Source of the DNA: Pseudalkalibacillus decolorationis
GTDB lineage: Bacteria; Bacillota; Bacilli; Bacillales; Fictibacillaceae
Direction of reading: 5' to 3'
Length of the DNA: 64,000 bases
NCBI RefSeq assembly: GCF_024609785.1
Contig: NZ_JANHJQ010000017.1
Location: forward strand, 39,173 to 103,172
Shown here: positions 41,323 to 50,817 of the stretch, piece by piece
Layout: each line of letters begins with the position of its first letter
Numbering within the stretch: the first letter of the stretch is position 1
Position numbers and translations under genes: made by a program
Notes under the pieces: generated by a model
Seen by the model: the letters and a program-made list of their open reading frames with translations, nothing else
Told to the model about the DNA's origin: nothing
Database searches by the model: none

Positions 41323-42165
41323 TTATGTTTTCAACTCCTTTTTGTACGTTCCATCTGTGTTACATTTTTGCAAGAAGTGAATGACGTGTGAATTAAATGT
41401 AGCTGGATCCTCTTGATAGCATAAATGCCCCGTCCTAGGAATAGTCACAAATTCCGATTTGGGAATTCCTTCGTGAATGATTTGTGATTCACTAACAGGT
41501 GTTACCTTGTCCTCCTCACCACAAATAATGAGTGTCGGAACACTTATAAGCGGGTATAAATCCATTTGATCAGCATGGTACAACGAATACGCCACAGATC
41601 GGTATCCAGACGGTCTTACTTGTGACATTATGTTTGTTGCTTGACTACGTACTTCCTCTGAAGCATGTGGAGAAAGCAAATGTTGTACCCGCTGTATTGC
41701 ATGCTCCCTAGGAGGCAGCGTCTCAATAGAAGATAGTCTGTTTTGTAGCTTTCTTTCATTTTCATCATCATCCAGAGCTGCAGACCCTCTTGTCGCATCC
41801 GCAAGAATTACCGACTTCACAACATTCGGATAGAGATGAACGAAGTCAATCGCAGTTGCAGCTCCCATTGAATGTCCAAGAAGATAAATCTCCTGCATGT
41901 TCAACCTATCCAAGAAACTTTTAAGAATGATGGCAAAATCCTTGAATTGGGTAAGTTCCTTTGATGGGTCTGAACTTTTGCCATACCCCGGAGCATCCCA
42001 AGCAATCACTGTATAGTCTTCTTTAAGCTCCTCTATCTGCTTTCTCCATGACAGAGAATTATTCCCCATTCCGTGTAACAATATTAAAGGGGCTCCGTTT
42101 CCTTCCATCTCATAATGAATCCTTAAATCATCCACTTGTACATAAGGCACTTTATTCCCCTCCAA
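41323..42165 (-). CDS. Alpha/beta hydrolase, possible ring-cleavage product hydrolase
   Basis: A 280-residue alpha/beta hydrolase. The oxyanion-hole motif is LLHGMGNNSLSW (about residues 28-39), the nucleophile elbow GHSMGAATAID (Ser near residue 97), the acid in CGEEDKVTP and the His in RTGHLCYQEDP. Its position beside an extradiol dioxygenase and ring-hydroxylating dioxygenase suits a carbon-carbon hydrolase of meta-cleavage products (MhpC/BphD type) or an enol-lactone hydrolase, but specificity is inference. It is translated just ahead of the IclR gene. Confidence 0.85.
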   Translation of the reverse strand: MEGNKVPYVQVDDLRIHYEMEGNGAPLILLHGMGNNSLSWRKQIEELKEDYTVIAWDAPGYGKSSDPSKELTQFKDFAIILKSFLDRLNMQEIYLLGHSMGAATAIDFVHLYPNVVKSVILADATRGSAALDDDENERKLQNRLSSIETLPPREHAIQRVQHLLSPHASEEVRSQATNIMSQVRPSGYRSVAYSLYHADQMDLYPLISVPTLIICGEEDKVTPVSESQIIHEGIPKSEFVTIPRTGHLCYQEDPATFNSHVIHFLQKCNTDGTYKKELKT

Positions 42166-42204
42166 TTATATGATGTTTAGTCTAAATGGTAAATCCTGCT
42201 TTTT

Positions 42205-42358
42205 GATGAAAAGCTCAAGCGCCCTGGGTAGCCCCGAAGGACACTGGAAGGCCATCGAGGAGGCTGTCGCCGCCGCAGAGGGACTGAAGTGATCCGAGGG
42301 GCTGGGCGCTGGAGCTAGACATCACATCTAAGCCAACAAAAATTTATGCTTTCTTTTC
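42205..42358 (-). repeat. Dispersed ~145-bp repeat
   Basis: GAAAAGCTCAAGCGCCCTGG ... GGGCTGGGCGCTGGAGCTAG, in reverse orientation, between the hydrolase and the cis-diol dehydrogenase inside the aromatic island. Confidence 0.85.
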
Positions 42359-42360
42359 TT

Positions 42361-43146
42361 TCAAGACAATCCTCTGACACCGAGACCGCCATCGCTTGAT
42401 ATGACTTCTCCAGTAATAGCTCTGGATTGGTCTGAGGCGAGAAGAACGTAGCTTGATACATGGTCTTCCGGTTGCATTGCCATCCTTAAAGGATTCCTGT
42501 TTTTAATACTGGCTTCTCTTTCCCCTGAAGTCTTAGATATACTGTAGGGCCTAAGAGAAGGGGTTATTGTTAGATCTGTAATTGTTCCCCCTGGTGCGAC
42601 ACCATTGACCCGAACATTTGGTGCCGATTCGAAAGCCAATTGACGAATCAATCCGAGCCCAGCATGCTTACTTGCTGTATATAGGACCCCTCCACCATCC
42701 GGATAAAACGAAGCCCCGGAAATCGTAAAAATCATGTTACCTTTTGTCTTCATTAATTCAGGTAAGGCAGCTCTTGCACCGAATAAATAACCCTTTACAT
42801 TGATTGAAAAAAGTTCCTCGTATGCTTCATTTAAAACATCCGGCTTCAAATCTAACAGTTTATTAAAACCGTCAAACACCCCTGCATTTGCGACGAAACT
42901 ATCAAGTTTTCCAAAACAGTTTACCGTAGAGGATACTGCCCTTTCATTATCTTGGTAATTTTTGACATCTCCACAAACTGTATGAATGCGCTCCCCGAAT
43001 TTTTCTTTGAGTAAAGCTAACCTTTTCTCCGATAGATCAAACACACAAACCTTTGCCTGTTCATTCAAAAACCGTTCTACAATGGAGCTCCCAATCCCTG
43101 CTCCTCCACCAGTAATAAGCGCGACTTTTCCTTCTAAACTCCCCAC
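42361..43146 (-). CDS. cis-Dihydrodiol dehydrogenase (BphB/HcaB-like SDR)
   Basis: A 261-residue short-chain dehydrogenase. The NAD motif is TGGGAGIGSS (about residues 12-21), NAG is present, the catalytic Ser is in ISGASFY and the YTASK motif lies near residues 156-160. The stretch from FVANAGVFDGFNKLLDL to GGGVLYTASKHAGLGL closely resembles BphB and HcaB, which rearomatise cis-dihydrodiols to catechols with NAD+. This is the expected partner of the ring-hydroxylating dioxygenase encoded at 44238-46078. It starts with GTG, with AAGGAGTG nine bases ahead. Confidence 0.87.
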   Translation of the reverse strand: MGSLEGKVALITGGGAGIGSSIVERFLNEQAKVCVFDLSEKRLALLKEKFGERIHTVCGDVKNYQDNERAVSSTVNCFGKLDSFVANAGVFDGFNKLLDLKPDVLNEAYEELFSINVKGYLFGARAALPELMKTKGNMIFTISGASFYPDGGGVLYTASKHAGLGLIRQLAFESAPNVRVNGVAPGGTITDLTITPSLRPYSISKTSGEREASIKNRNPLRMAMQPEDHVSSYVLLASDQSRAITGEVISSDGGLGVRGLS

Positions 43147-43207
43147 GGTTTACCACACTCCTTCTATGTTAAACGTTGATGCCACCCGAGCTAATCATCC
43201 AGTTATC

Positions 43208-44173
43208 TTATTCTTTTTGAACTTCTACCTTATCTCCCACTTCAATAGACATAAGATCTTCACCCACTACAACTTGACCGGAATACGTAGCTTTGGTTCT
43301 ATTTAACAGATCAGCTTCGTCTTCCTTTAAACCTCCAAGCAACACGATATGCGTATAAACAGCAAGCTTAGGTTTCACTTGGCTAAACACATTACCAGCT
43401 TCTTCAGGTGTCGTATGGAGTGATAGAATATTAGAAATGGCCTCCGATTTTTCTGCTTCTCCAGGCTTTGCAGCCGCAACTTCATGTATGATTAAATCTG
43501 CACCTTTTGCAAAATGAATCAAGTTTTCACTATATCGAGTATCACCCGAGATGACGACCGAATGTCCTCTATAATTAATACGATATCCATAACTCGGTTC
43601 AATTGATTTATGATCGACCAGGAAAGCAATTACTTCGACACCATCATGTTGGTAGATGACACCTTCCTTAATATCAGTTGCCTCAACACGAATACCTTCC
43701 GTGTTTCCATTACCAGAATTCTCACGAGCTTCAATATCAGCAGCGAATGCTTTTTCCATGTGGGACATCATTTTTTTCGTACCTTTTGGTCCCCATACTT
43801 TAAACGAATGCTCCCTATCCCCAGCAGTAGGTAACGAACCTGTCAACCAAACGTCGGGGATTCCTACAGTATGATCAGAGTGCAGGTGAGTAAGAAACAA
43901 CTTGTCTACGCTTCCCGGGGCAACGTTCGCTTGATGTAGTCTCAGAGCCGTTCCACGACCAGCATCAAATAGTAATGTTTCATCTCCCGCTTCAACTAAG
44001 GTACCAGGTCCAAATCGCTCCATACTAAGAAGGGGGGATCCAGTTCCTAATAAGGTAACTTTGAAATGCTCCGAGGGATCATTCCAATTTCCAAGTAACG
44101 GTGATGAAAATGTTAACAAGCTTAATGCAACTAGTAGAATTCCCAACATAATAGAAATCCATTTCTTCGTCAT
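43208..44173 (-). CDS. Exported metallo-beta-lactamase-fold hydrolase
   Basis: A 321-residue protein with an N-terminal signal or membrane helix (about residues 5-24) and an MBL-fold domain. Metal ligands lie in THLHSDHTVGI (about residues 96-106), VISGDTRYSEN and the later VYTHIVLLG. The layout recalls RNase Z/arylsulfatase-like MBL hydrolases, but the signal places it outside the cytoplasm. It lies between the dioxygenase small subunit and the diol dehydrogenase, so it may process the aromatic substrate (for example an ester or sulfate) before uptake. GGAGG precedes the ATG at 44173. Confidence 0.8.
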   Translation of the reverse strand: MTKKWISIMLGILLVALSLLTFSSPLLGNWNDPSEHFKVTLLGTGSPLLSMERFGPGTLVEAGDETLLFDAGRGTALRLHQANVAPGSVDKLFLTHLHSDHTVGIPDVWLTGSLPTAGDREHSFKVWGPKGTKKMMSHMEKAFAADIEARENSGNGNTEGIRVEATDIKEGVIYQHDGVEVIAFLVDHKSIEPSYGYRINYRGHSVVISGDTRYSENLIHFAKGADLIIHEVAAAKPGEAEKSEAISNILSLHTTPEEAGNVFSQVKPKLAVYTHIVLLGGLKEDEADLLNRTKATYSGQVVVGEDLMSIEVGDKVEVQKE

Positions 44174-44237
44174 ACAACCCTCCATTTTTTCAATGATTGG
44201 GTTGACCCAAACTACAAGATGGGTCCCCCCTAGTATG

Positions 44238-44747
44238 TTAAACGAAAATAGCTAGATTTCGTGTATTTAACGTTGTCTGATCAACTATGAAAAACCGTTT
44301 TGAGAGTTTCCATTCACCCTCAACATACGTAAATTCATCCTGACGTTCACCGGAAATCAAATCATGATGAATATCTGTAGAACGACTTCTATAAATCAGT
44401 AAATAGCTGTGGACTACTGCTTTTTCATTTTCAACGTATTCGAGAACCCGCACATTACTTACAAACCTTCGTGTACGTGATGGAGGCATTTCAGCCCAAG
44501 CATAGTCCGTTTTAAGCCGGTCTACTCTCATTTTCATCGTTTCGATGTCATCCTGAAATGCAAACATCTCTTTTGAATAATCCGGTCGTTCCATTCCTTC
44601 TTTATTCACACGTACCGGCATCTCATACTTCAAGTCTGTATGCATTAGGTTAAACCAGCCATCAAAGTCAATCTCATCAATCAATTTGGCTTCATCATAT
44701 AACCATTGTTCAAACTCATGCTTTGCAAGTACCTTCTCAATACTCAT
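44238..44747 (-). CDS. Ring-hydroxylating dioxygenase, beta subunit
   Basis: A 169-residue small subunit of the SnoaL/NTF2-like fold used in aromatic-ring dioxygenases (BphA2/HcaF type). EFEQWLYDEAKLIDEIDFDG at the N-terminus and SRTRRFVSNVRVLEY near the middle are characteristic. It holds the alpha subunits in the alpha3beta3 oligomer and has no catalytic site. It starts 20 bases after the alpha gene, with AGGAGG upstream. Confidence 0.9.
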   Translation of the reverse strand: MSIEKVLAKHEFEQWLYDEAKLIDEIDFDGWFNLMHTDLKYEMPVRVNKEGMERPDYSKEMFAFQDDIETMKMRVDRLKTDYAWAEMPPSRTRRFVSNVRVLEYVENEKAVVHSYLLIYRSRSTDIHHDLISGERQDEFTYVEGEWKLSKRFFIVDQTTLNTRNLAIFV

Positions 44748-44767
44748 AACCTATTTCCTCCTGTCTC

Positions 44768-46078
44768 CTATGCCTTCATCATATCTAACCAATAGGAATA
44801 AAAGTTACGTGATCCAGCTTCTGTGAATTTATCCGGATAAACCACCCCGGGCCCTATAAAGTCCTTAACTGGCTCACGGTGCATCCCCATCGTATAATTA
44901 TAGTTAAAGTTTTTGACGATAGGTAAGGTTCCCGCTGCAGCCTGGGTGATATCGGTGAACACCTCGGTGTCATCCTGTTCAAAAATACCTGATGGACTAA
45001 AGGTTAGGATGTATGACTCACGTGAACGATACTTCCAATCTTCTGATGCATTTTTATCAACTAGGAACCAAGTCATGACCTCCATCTTATCTGGAGCTAT
45101 CGGCTTCCATAGACGAAGTGTCGTATTGGAAATAAGCTTTCCTTTTACTTTTGTGTGTGACACTAAAAAAGACAGGTTTGGAAATACTGTACCAATCATG
45201 TTTTTGACATTTGACATCAATTCAAATTGGTCAGATGATAAATTTTCCTTATATTCTGGTATGAGTTCTTCCGGAAATGCAAAGTCAGGATTCGGCATAC
45301 CAATATTACAGCCATGCCCATTTTTTACATGTACTTGGTATCCCTTTTTCGAATAGGCTGCATTCGGTACCATTCCCAATTTAGCAATTGATCCATGAGT
45401 CACCATTGTGTGATAAGAATCACTAACAAAATTATCGGATCCAATTTTCCATTGAGAGTGAACGATGAACTTTTGTGGTGGTCCGATCACTTCCATTTCG
45501 GTACGGCCTACCACGATATCAAGATACCATTTGAAATCACCGAGGAATTCTAATAACGGTTCTGGATTTTCGTTCCACGTTCCAAAAATCAGCCCTTTAT
45601 ACGTATCTAATGTTACATTGTGCAATGACATTTTCTCCATATCAAGCTGTCCACCATAAATATCCTTCTGTAATGGTACGCCAATCAATTCACCGCTGTT
45701 TTTATAAGTGAAGCCGTGGTATGGACAAGTGAACTGTCCTTTATTCCCTTTATCTGCACGGCAGAGCTTCATGCCACGGTGTGTACACATGTTGTAGAAT
45801 GCTCGAAGACTACCATCCTGTCCCCTTGAAACGATGACTGAATAACCAGCCAAATCTCTAGTTATAAAATCACCTTTGTTCGGAAGCTCTGATTCGTGAC
45901 CAAGAAGCAACCATGTTTTCATAAAAATCTTTTCATGTTCCAACTTGTTGACATTTTCATCTCCCATAATGTAAGCAGGGATTACTCCGTCTTCAGGTCG
46001 AACGGTCTCACTCAAATAATTAGCTACTTCTTCACGCGACATTTCGTCCAAGTGGACATTCGTTTTCGTTTCTATCAT
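44768..46078 (-). CDS. Ring-hydroxylating dioxygenase, alpha subunit
   Basis: A 436-residue Rieske non-heme iron oxygenase that adds O2 across an aromatic ring to give a cis-dihydrodiol. The Rieske [2Fe-2S] ligands are in CTHRGMKLC (about residues 88-96) and CPYHGF (about residues 108-113). The mononuclear iron site is in SDSYHTMVTHGS (two His, about residues 209-214), with a distal Asp near the C-terminus. I chose the ATG at 46078, preceded by AAGGAGG; the longer frame starts at 46108. No ferredoxin or reductase gene is in the cluster, so electrons must come from proteins encoded elsewhere. Confidence 0.93.
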   Translation of the reverse strand: MIETKTNVHLDEMSREEVANYLSETVRPEDGVIPAYIMGDENVNKLEHEKIFMKTWLLLGHESELPNKGDFITRDLAGYSVIVSRGQDGSLRAFYNMCTHRGMKLCRADKGNKGQFTCPYHGFTYKNSGELIGVPLQKDIYGGQLDMEKMSLHNVTLDTYKGLIFGTWNENPEPLLEFLGDFKWYLDIVVGRTEMEVIGPPQKFIVHSQWKIGSDNFVSDSYHTMVTHGSIAKLGMVPNAAYSKKGYQVHVKNGHGCNIGMPNPDFAFPEELIPEYKENLSSDQFELMSNVKNMIGTVFPNLSFLVSHTKVKGKLISNTTLRLWKPIAPDKMEVMTWFLVDKNASEDWKYRSRESYILTFSPSGIFEQDDTEVFTDITQAAAGTLPIVKNFNYNYTMGMHREPVKDFIGPGVVYPDKFTEAGSRNFYSYWLDMMKA

Positions 46079-46136
46079 TTGAAATTCCTCCTTGCAGTTG
46101 ATCATCATTTACTTCTATCAATCTATACGTTTGGAG

Positions 46137-47432
46137 TTATGCACTATAATTGGTAATACCATTTCGTGCTGATTGTTCATTAAGGAGATTAACTTCCTCT
46201 GCTTCTTTTTTCAATGTGAACAGATACGCTATGAAACCTAGTCCCGCTACTACAATCAACAAGACGATAGAAGGGCCAAAGTCTCCTCCAGATAAGTCTC
46301 TCATCCACCCCATAACGTAGCTTGCGAGACCACCGAATATATTCGTGAATCCCATCAGTCCCGCTGCACGACCTGCTGTTTCCTTTGTAGAATATTTTAC
46401 GATAAATAGGTTACTAAGATGGAAGACACCACCCATCGTACCCATGGCAAGTCCTAAACTGAGGCCTGCGATGACCGGTATAGTTGTTAAAGACGCTACA
46501 GTTAAAAAAGATCCGCACAATACGAACAAGATGGTGGCCAATAAGCTAGGACGTTTTGTTTTATCTGATAGAAATCCGCATATTAGAACAAAACCTAGTG
46601 CAAATAACCATGACAAGGAAGTGATTCCGCTCATTGCTTCATAATTGAAACCCTTTCCTTGAATTAGATAGGTTGGAAGCCAAATACTAATTCCGAAAAA
46701 GAGGAATGAGGACATAACCATTCCAAACCAAACGATCCAGAAACGAAAATCCTGTGCAAAATTCTTTTTTGTCACATTTTTTTCAAATGAATCGGTTTGA
46801 CGGATATAAGCCAATTCTTCTTTGCTGACTTTAGGATGTTCTTCCGGCATGTTGCGCGTCAAGAAAATAAACATCGGGATATTAATGAGCAAGTTACATA
46901 ACGCAAGGAAATAGAAGGATGCATGCCAAGACAATGTAGAAATAATAAGTGTCAGAAAAACGGCTCCGATTGCCGGCCCAAGGTAGTTTCCAGTTATCCA
47001 TGATGCTTGTGCACGACCAATTTCATTTCTGTTAAACCAGCTGGCAATAAACTTACCAGAGACTGGAATCATCATTCCTTCTCCAATACCGAGGATGATC
47101 CGACTCCACATGAACATTTCATACGAGTTAGCCATACCTGCCATAACCATCGTAACTGTCCAAACAGCGATTCCCAAAAGCGCAGTTTTTCTCGCACCCA
47201 GTTTATCGATGACAAATCCCCAAAAAACATTGGATAAAGCATAGGCTACCATAAAGATAAACGTTAAGAAGCCGATTTTAGCATTCGCGCTGTCACCTGT
47301 CAGCCCAAGATCGTTCAAAAAACCTGGATCCGTTTGTACGATCGAAATCCCTAACTTATCAATTTGTCCGAAAAACCAAAAGAAAAAAATCGGCATCGTA
47401 ATATATATCCAGCGCTTTTGCATACTAATCAT
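46137..47432 (-). CDS. MFS transporter, anion:cation symporter (ACS) type
   Basis: A 431-residue major facilitator with twelve helices. It has the loop signature GFVIDKLGARKTALLGIAVW (about residues 73-92) and the ACS-type SRIILGIGEGMMIPVSGKFI. ACS members import organic acids such as phthalate, 4-hydroxyphenylacetate or hexuronates with protons. The position between the dioxygenase and VOC genes suggests uptake of the aromatic acid. AAAGGAGG is nine bases before the ATG. Confidence 0.88.
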   Translation of the reverse strand: MISMQKRWIYITMPIFFFWFFGQIDKLGISIVQTDPGFLNDLGLTGDSANAKIGFLTFIFMVAYALSNVFWGFVIDKLGARKTALLGIAVWTVTMVMAGMANSYEMFMWSRIILGIGEGMMIPVSGKFIASWFNRNEIGRAQASWITGNYLGPAIGAVFLTLIISTLSWHASFYFLALCNLLINIPMFIFLTRNMPEEHPKVSKEELAYIRQTDSFEKNVTKKNFAQDFRFWIVWFGMVMSSFLFFGISIWLPTYLIQGKGFNYEAMSGITSLSWLFALGFVLICGFLSDKTKRPSLLATILFVLCGSFLTVASLTTIPVIAGLSLGLAMGTMGGVFHLSNLFIVKYSTKETAGRAAGLMGFTNIFGGLASYVMGWMRDLSGGDFGPSIVLLIVVAGLGFIAYLFTLKKEAEEVNLLNEQSARNGITNYSA

Positions 47433-47551
47433 TGTTTACAACCTCCTTTTAATATGAGAATTTTCATGAACTCCATGAACGATACATTTTCTGAACACGA
47501 CTAACCTATTTCATTTGATCGAGTCTAAGGAACGTTATAGCAGTTCCAAGT

Positions 47552-48523
47552 TTAATCCTCATATTTTTCAAGAAGTTCAATGATTACTTTATAGGTTGAA
47601 GTTGTGTCCATGTAGGCATATTCACCTTTACCATTCCAGAAGTATCCCTTTTGGATGAGTGGATACCCCATTTGCTCAAGCACGTCGATTTTGTCTTGGA
47701 TGTTTTTGACTACGAATGCAATGTGATGGACCCCTTCACCTTTCGTATCCAGATGGTCCTTCCATATACTCTGTGAATCGTCATCCGGCTCAATCAGTTC
47801 AAGTTCAATAAGCGGTGTCTTTATGAACATGAATTTCGCTTTTGCTTCAGTTGGCTTGCCTTGAAATTCGATCTTTGTAATTTCACTCGGGCCCGCTGTA
47901 ATGATTGAAGGCTTTTCTATCCCGAACAGCTTACAATAAGCATCTGAAGCAGATTCGATGTCATGGACGACGATCGCTATTTGCGTAATTGTATCCGTCC
48001 CAAGCAATGGTTGAATTTCGCTTTCTTCCGCAGGTTGGTGGGAACTATTCGTTTGCGGCTCTTCACGTTCAAGTAGCTCAACAAGTGTTTTATGAACATC
48101 TAATGTGTCAACATAGGCGTATCTACCATTACTAGACGTAAATTCACCTGTTTGTAAGACAGGAAAACCATGTTCTTCCAAAGTAGTGAGCTGATCCTGC
48201 ATATGATCGACGTCAAAGGCAATATGGTGGATTCCTTCTCCAACCGTATCCAAAAATTCTCGCATCGTACTAGGGTCACCATTCGGTTCGATCAATTCAA
48301 TTTGTACCGAGGGAGTATTTATAAAAACAAGCTTACTGCGTGCAGCGGATGGTTCTCCTTTAAAAACAACTTGGGAAATATCTTGTGACCCTGTTAAAAA
48401 CCATTCAGGTTTTGGTATGCCTAGAAGTTTTGCAAAAGCTTCAGAAGCAGATTCAATGTCATGGACAACGAAGGCGATTTGATTGACGACACTATTTCCT
48501 ATCAACGGCTTAAGCTTATTCAT
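47552..48523 (-). CDS. Tandem-VOC protein, methylmalonyl-CoA epimerase-like
   Basis: A 323-residue protein made of two similar VOC (glyoxalase/dioxygenase fold) domains of about 150 residues joined by a polar linker (about residues 150-170). Each half repeats NQIAFVVHDIESASEAF or TQIAIVVHDIESASDAY and GEGIHHIAFDV or GEGVHHIAFVV, so it arose by internal duplication. The HH-x-A pattern and Glu near each domain end resemble methylmalonyl-CoA epimerase metal sites. The role in the pathway (epimerase, isomerase or dioxygenase) is unknown. Confidence 0.78.
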   Translation of the reverse strand: MNKLKPLIGNSVVNQIAFVVHDIESASEAFAKLLGIPKPEWFLTGSQDISQVVFKGEPSAARSKLVFINTPSVQIELIEPNGDPSTMREFLDTVGEGIHHIAFDVDHMQDQLTTLEEHGFPVLQTGEFTSSNGRYAYVDTLDVHKTLVELLEREEPQTNSSHQPAEESEIQPLLGTDTITQIAIVVHDIESASDAYCKLFGIEKPSIITAGPSEITKIEFQGKPTEAKAKFMFIKTPLIELELIEPDDDSQSIWKDHLDTKGEGVHHIAFVVKNIQDKIDVLEQMGYPLIQKGYFWNGKGEYAYMDTTSTYKVIIELLEKYED

Positions 48524-48559
48524 CGTGCACTTCCTTTCATAAAAAAATCAAAACGGTAC

Positions 48560-49342
48560 TTATCCTAAAAGAATCATCTCACGTCTATTTTTCAAAGTTG
48601 AAAGAACACTGAGAGCCGCTAAATAACTTGTTTTCGGGTTTTCAGGCATCGGATCGTTCTCCACGTGTACTTCTAATCTTCCAAATGCCCCTTTAGCTTC
48701 AATATAATGAATATTTTTATCGACTTTGGGATCAGCTATGATTTTCACTTCGGTTTCTTGACTCCCTAATCCAGCTAGAGATAATATAATCGATACATTT
48801 ATGTTTTTTGGAAACCGTTTAATCGCTTCTGAAGCAGGTCCTCTAAATATCACCTTTTCTTCGTTCAAAGACTTTTCACCAAGTGATTTAGGTGGTTTTC
48901 TCGTTGTTATTGAAACGGAATCTAGTTGATTAATAGACTTCGCAGCCTTTAAAATATCTAATCCACCGATCGCACCGGATGGTAGATAAATTTTCGTCCC
49001 ATGGATCCCACAAAGATGATTGAGTTTTTTATAAAATGAGTTGTCTCCTAATGCCCCTACACTTACAATCAATAAATCTTTCCCGTTCTCAATAATGGTT
49101 GGAGCGTATTCTTCCACCACTTGGATATTGGCTGCTTCAATAACTAAATCAATTCCAGAATTCATGAACCCAGTGAAATCCTCATAAACTTCGATATCAT
49201 ACGTTTTAGAGAAAAGGGATAAGTCTTTTTTTCGCCCCTCATATACTGCATCAATGCGACATTCCGGTAGAGCTCTATTGATATTTAAGGTTTCCAGAAG
49301 AAACTTTCCTATATTCCCACATCCAATTAATCCAATTTTCAT
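48560..49342 (-). CDS. L-aspartate dehydrogenase-like (NadX family) oxidoreductase
   Basis: A 260-residue NAD(P)-binding protein of the NadX/DUF108 family. The Rossmann motif is IGLIGCGNIGKFLLE (about residues 3-17). LPSGAIGGLDILKAA (about residues 120-134) and the C-terminal NPKTSYLAALSVLSTL are family hallmarks. Known members oxidise L-aspartate, but homologues inside aromatic catabolic operons next to aldehyde dehydrogenases probably act on another imine or semialdehyde. It starts 13 bases after the ALDH stop, with AAGGAGAAC upstream. Confidence 0.82.
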   Translation of the reverse strand: MKIGLIGCGNIGKFLLETLNINRALPECRIDAVYEGRKKDLSLFSKTYDIEVYEDFTGFMNSGIDLVIEAANIQVVEEYAPTIIENGKDLLIVSVGALGDNSFYKKLNHLCGIHGTKIYLPSGAIGGLDILKAAKSINQLDSVSITTRKPPKSLGEKSLNEEKVIFRGPASEAIKRFPKNINVSIILSLAGLGSQETEVKIIADPKVDKNIHYIEAKGAFGRLEVHVENDPMPENPKTSYLAALSVLSTLKNRREMILLG

Positions 49343-49354
49343 ACAATGTTCTCC

Positions 49355-50803
49355 TTAATCAGCAAAGCCATAGCAATCTGTGAATAACTCCAACCCACCC
49401 CAGCGTGTTTCCTGGCTAAGTCCACTTTCCTTAATTCCAGGAAAGTCCAAACGAAGATTTTGGAAGACGGTATGATTGTTATGGAATACCGCTCCTGCTT
49501 CCAAACGATCAGCGATATCAATAGCTGCCGTTTCATTTGAAGTCCAAACAGAAGCTCTTAAGCCAAATTCAGTATCGTTCGCCATTTCAATAGCTTCATC
49601 TAAATCAGCAAAAGGAATAACCGGAATAATCGGTCCAAATTGTTCTGCTCTCACTAGCTCGCTGTCGTGACTAAGATTGGTGACGATAGAAGGGAGCATA
49701 AAGTATCCTTCTTCCCATGAAGCAGAATCTAATTTTTGTCCAATTGACTCTACTTGTGCCCCGATTTGCTTCGACCTCTCAAGCAATTCTTTAACAAAAT
49801 TGAATTGGGAACGGTTATTTAATGGTCCCATCGTTGTATCTGGCTGGATACCGCTACCTACGACTACCCGTTCAAATTCTTTCTTCAGCTTGTCAACAAA
49901 CTCCTCATAGCGTGATTCGTGAACGTATACTCGTTTAATTGCCGAGCACACTTGTCCAGATGCTCGCAAAATCCCCAGCCGAATACGTTTTATTGCTGCC
50001 TCATTTAAATCGGCATCTGGTAGAATAAGAGCGGGGTCATTACCTCCGAGTTCCATATATAGCTTTTTGACCGAGTTTGAAGATAGACTCATTATCTTCT
50101 TGCCGGTTTCCGTACTCCCCGTAAAAGCAATCGTACGAACACGCGTATCCCCACAGAGCGCCTCACCAACAACAGAGCCTGATCCGGTTACAATATTAAT
50201 GACTCCTGGCGGGAAAGAAGATTCGATGATTTTCAAGCACGACATAACGGTTAACGGACAGTACGTTGCTGGTTTTATAACAACAGTATTTCCAGCAAGA
50301 ATAGCAGGAATTGCTCGTTTAAAAGTTAAGATCATTGGCGAGTTCCAAGGGGAAATTACAGCCGTAACACCGCGAGGACGCTTACGAATTTGTACTTTTT
50401 GAGCCTGTCCTTCCACATGAACGGGTTTCCACCATTCCAACAACGTATCTGCACCTTTACTCATCACTTCGACACAGCGCAAAAGGTCTTTTTTCGCTTC
50501 TACCATTGTTTTTCCGTTCTCTCGTACAAATAAGGAAACATGCTCCTCGATAACAGTACTTAACTTTTCCGCGGCTTCCTTCATCCGTTTCGCCCGTTCG
50601 TCGACCGAAGTTCTCGACCAGGCTTTAAAGGCGTTCTCAGCTGCATCCACAGCCTGGGTGACATCTGTTTCAGAACATAAGGCAACCTCACCAACAAACT
50701 CGGTTATCTTTGCAGGATTACGAACTTCTTTAATCTTTGAAGAAGTTTTCCATTCTCCTCCTATTAAATACTGACTTGAAACTTCAGGGAATACACTAAT
50801 CAC
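49355..50803 (-). CDS. NAD(P)-dependent aldehyde dehydrogenase
   Basis: A 482-residue aldehyde dehydrogenase. The active-site Cys is in RASGQVCSAIKRVYV (about residue 288), the Glu in YMELGGNDPALI (about residue 252), the cofactor loop is AFTGSTETGKKI and PWNSPMILT marks the substrate channel. It sits between the TPP enzyme and the NadX-like gene, and could oxidise the aldehyde released by that decarboxylase, but the substrate is unknown. It starts 15 bases after the TPP gene. Confidence 0.88.
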   Translation of the reverse strand: MISVFPEVSSQYLIGGEWKTSSKIKEVRNPAKITEFVGEVALCSETDVTQAVDAAENAFKAWSRTSVDERAKRMKEAAEKLSTVIEEHVSLFVRENGKTMVEAKKDLLRCVEVMSKGADTLLEWWKPVHVEGQAQKVQIRKRPRGVTAVISPWNSPMILTFKRAIPAILAGNTVVIKPATYCPLTVMSCLKIIESSFPPGVINIVTGSGSVVGEALCGDTRVRTIAFTGSTETGKKIMSLSSNSVKKLYMELGGNDPALILPDADLNEAAIKRIRLGILRASGQVCSAIKRVYVHESRYEEFVDKLKKEFERVVVGSGIQPDTTMGPLNNRSQFNFVKELLERSKQIGAQVESIGQKLDSASWEEGYFMLPSIVTNLSHDSELVRAEQFGPIIPVIPFADLDEAIEMANDTEFGLRASVWTSNETAAIDIADRLEAGAVFHNNHTVFQNLRLDFPGIKESGLSQETRWGGLELFTDCYGFAD

Positions 50804-50817
50804 CTGTCATTCCTCCT

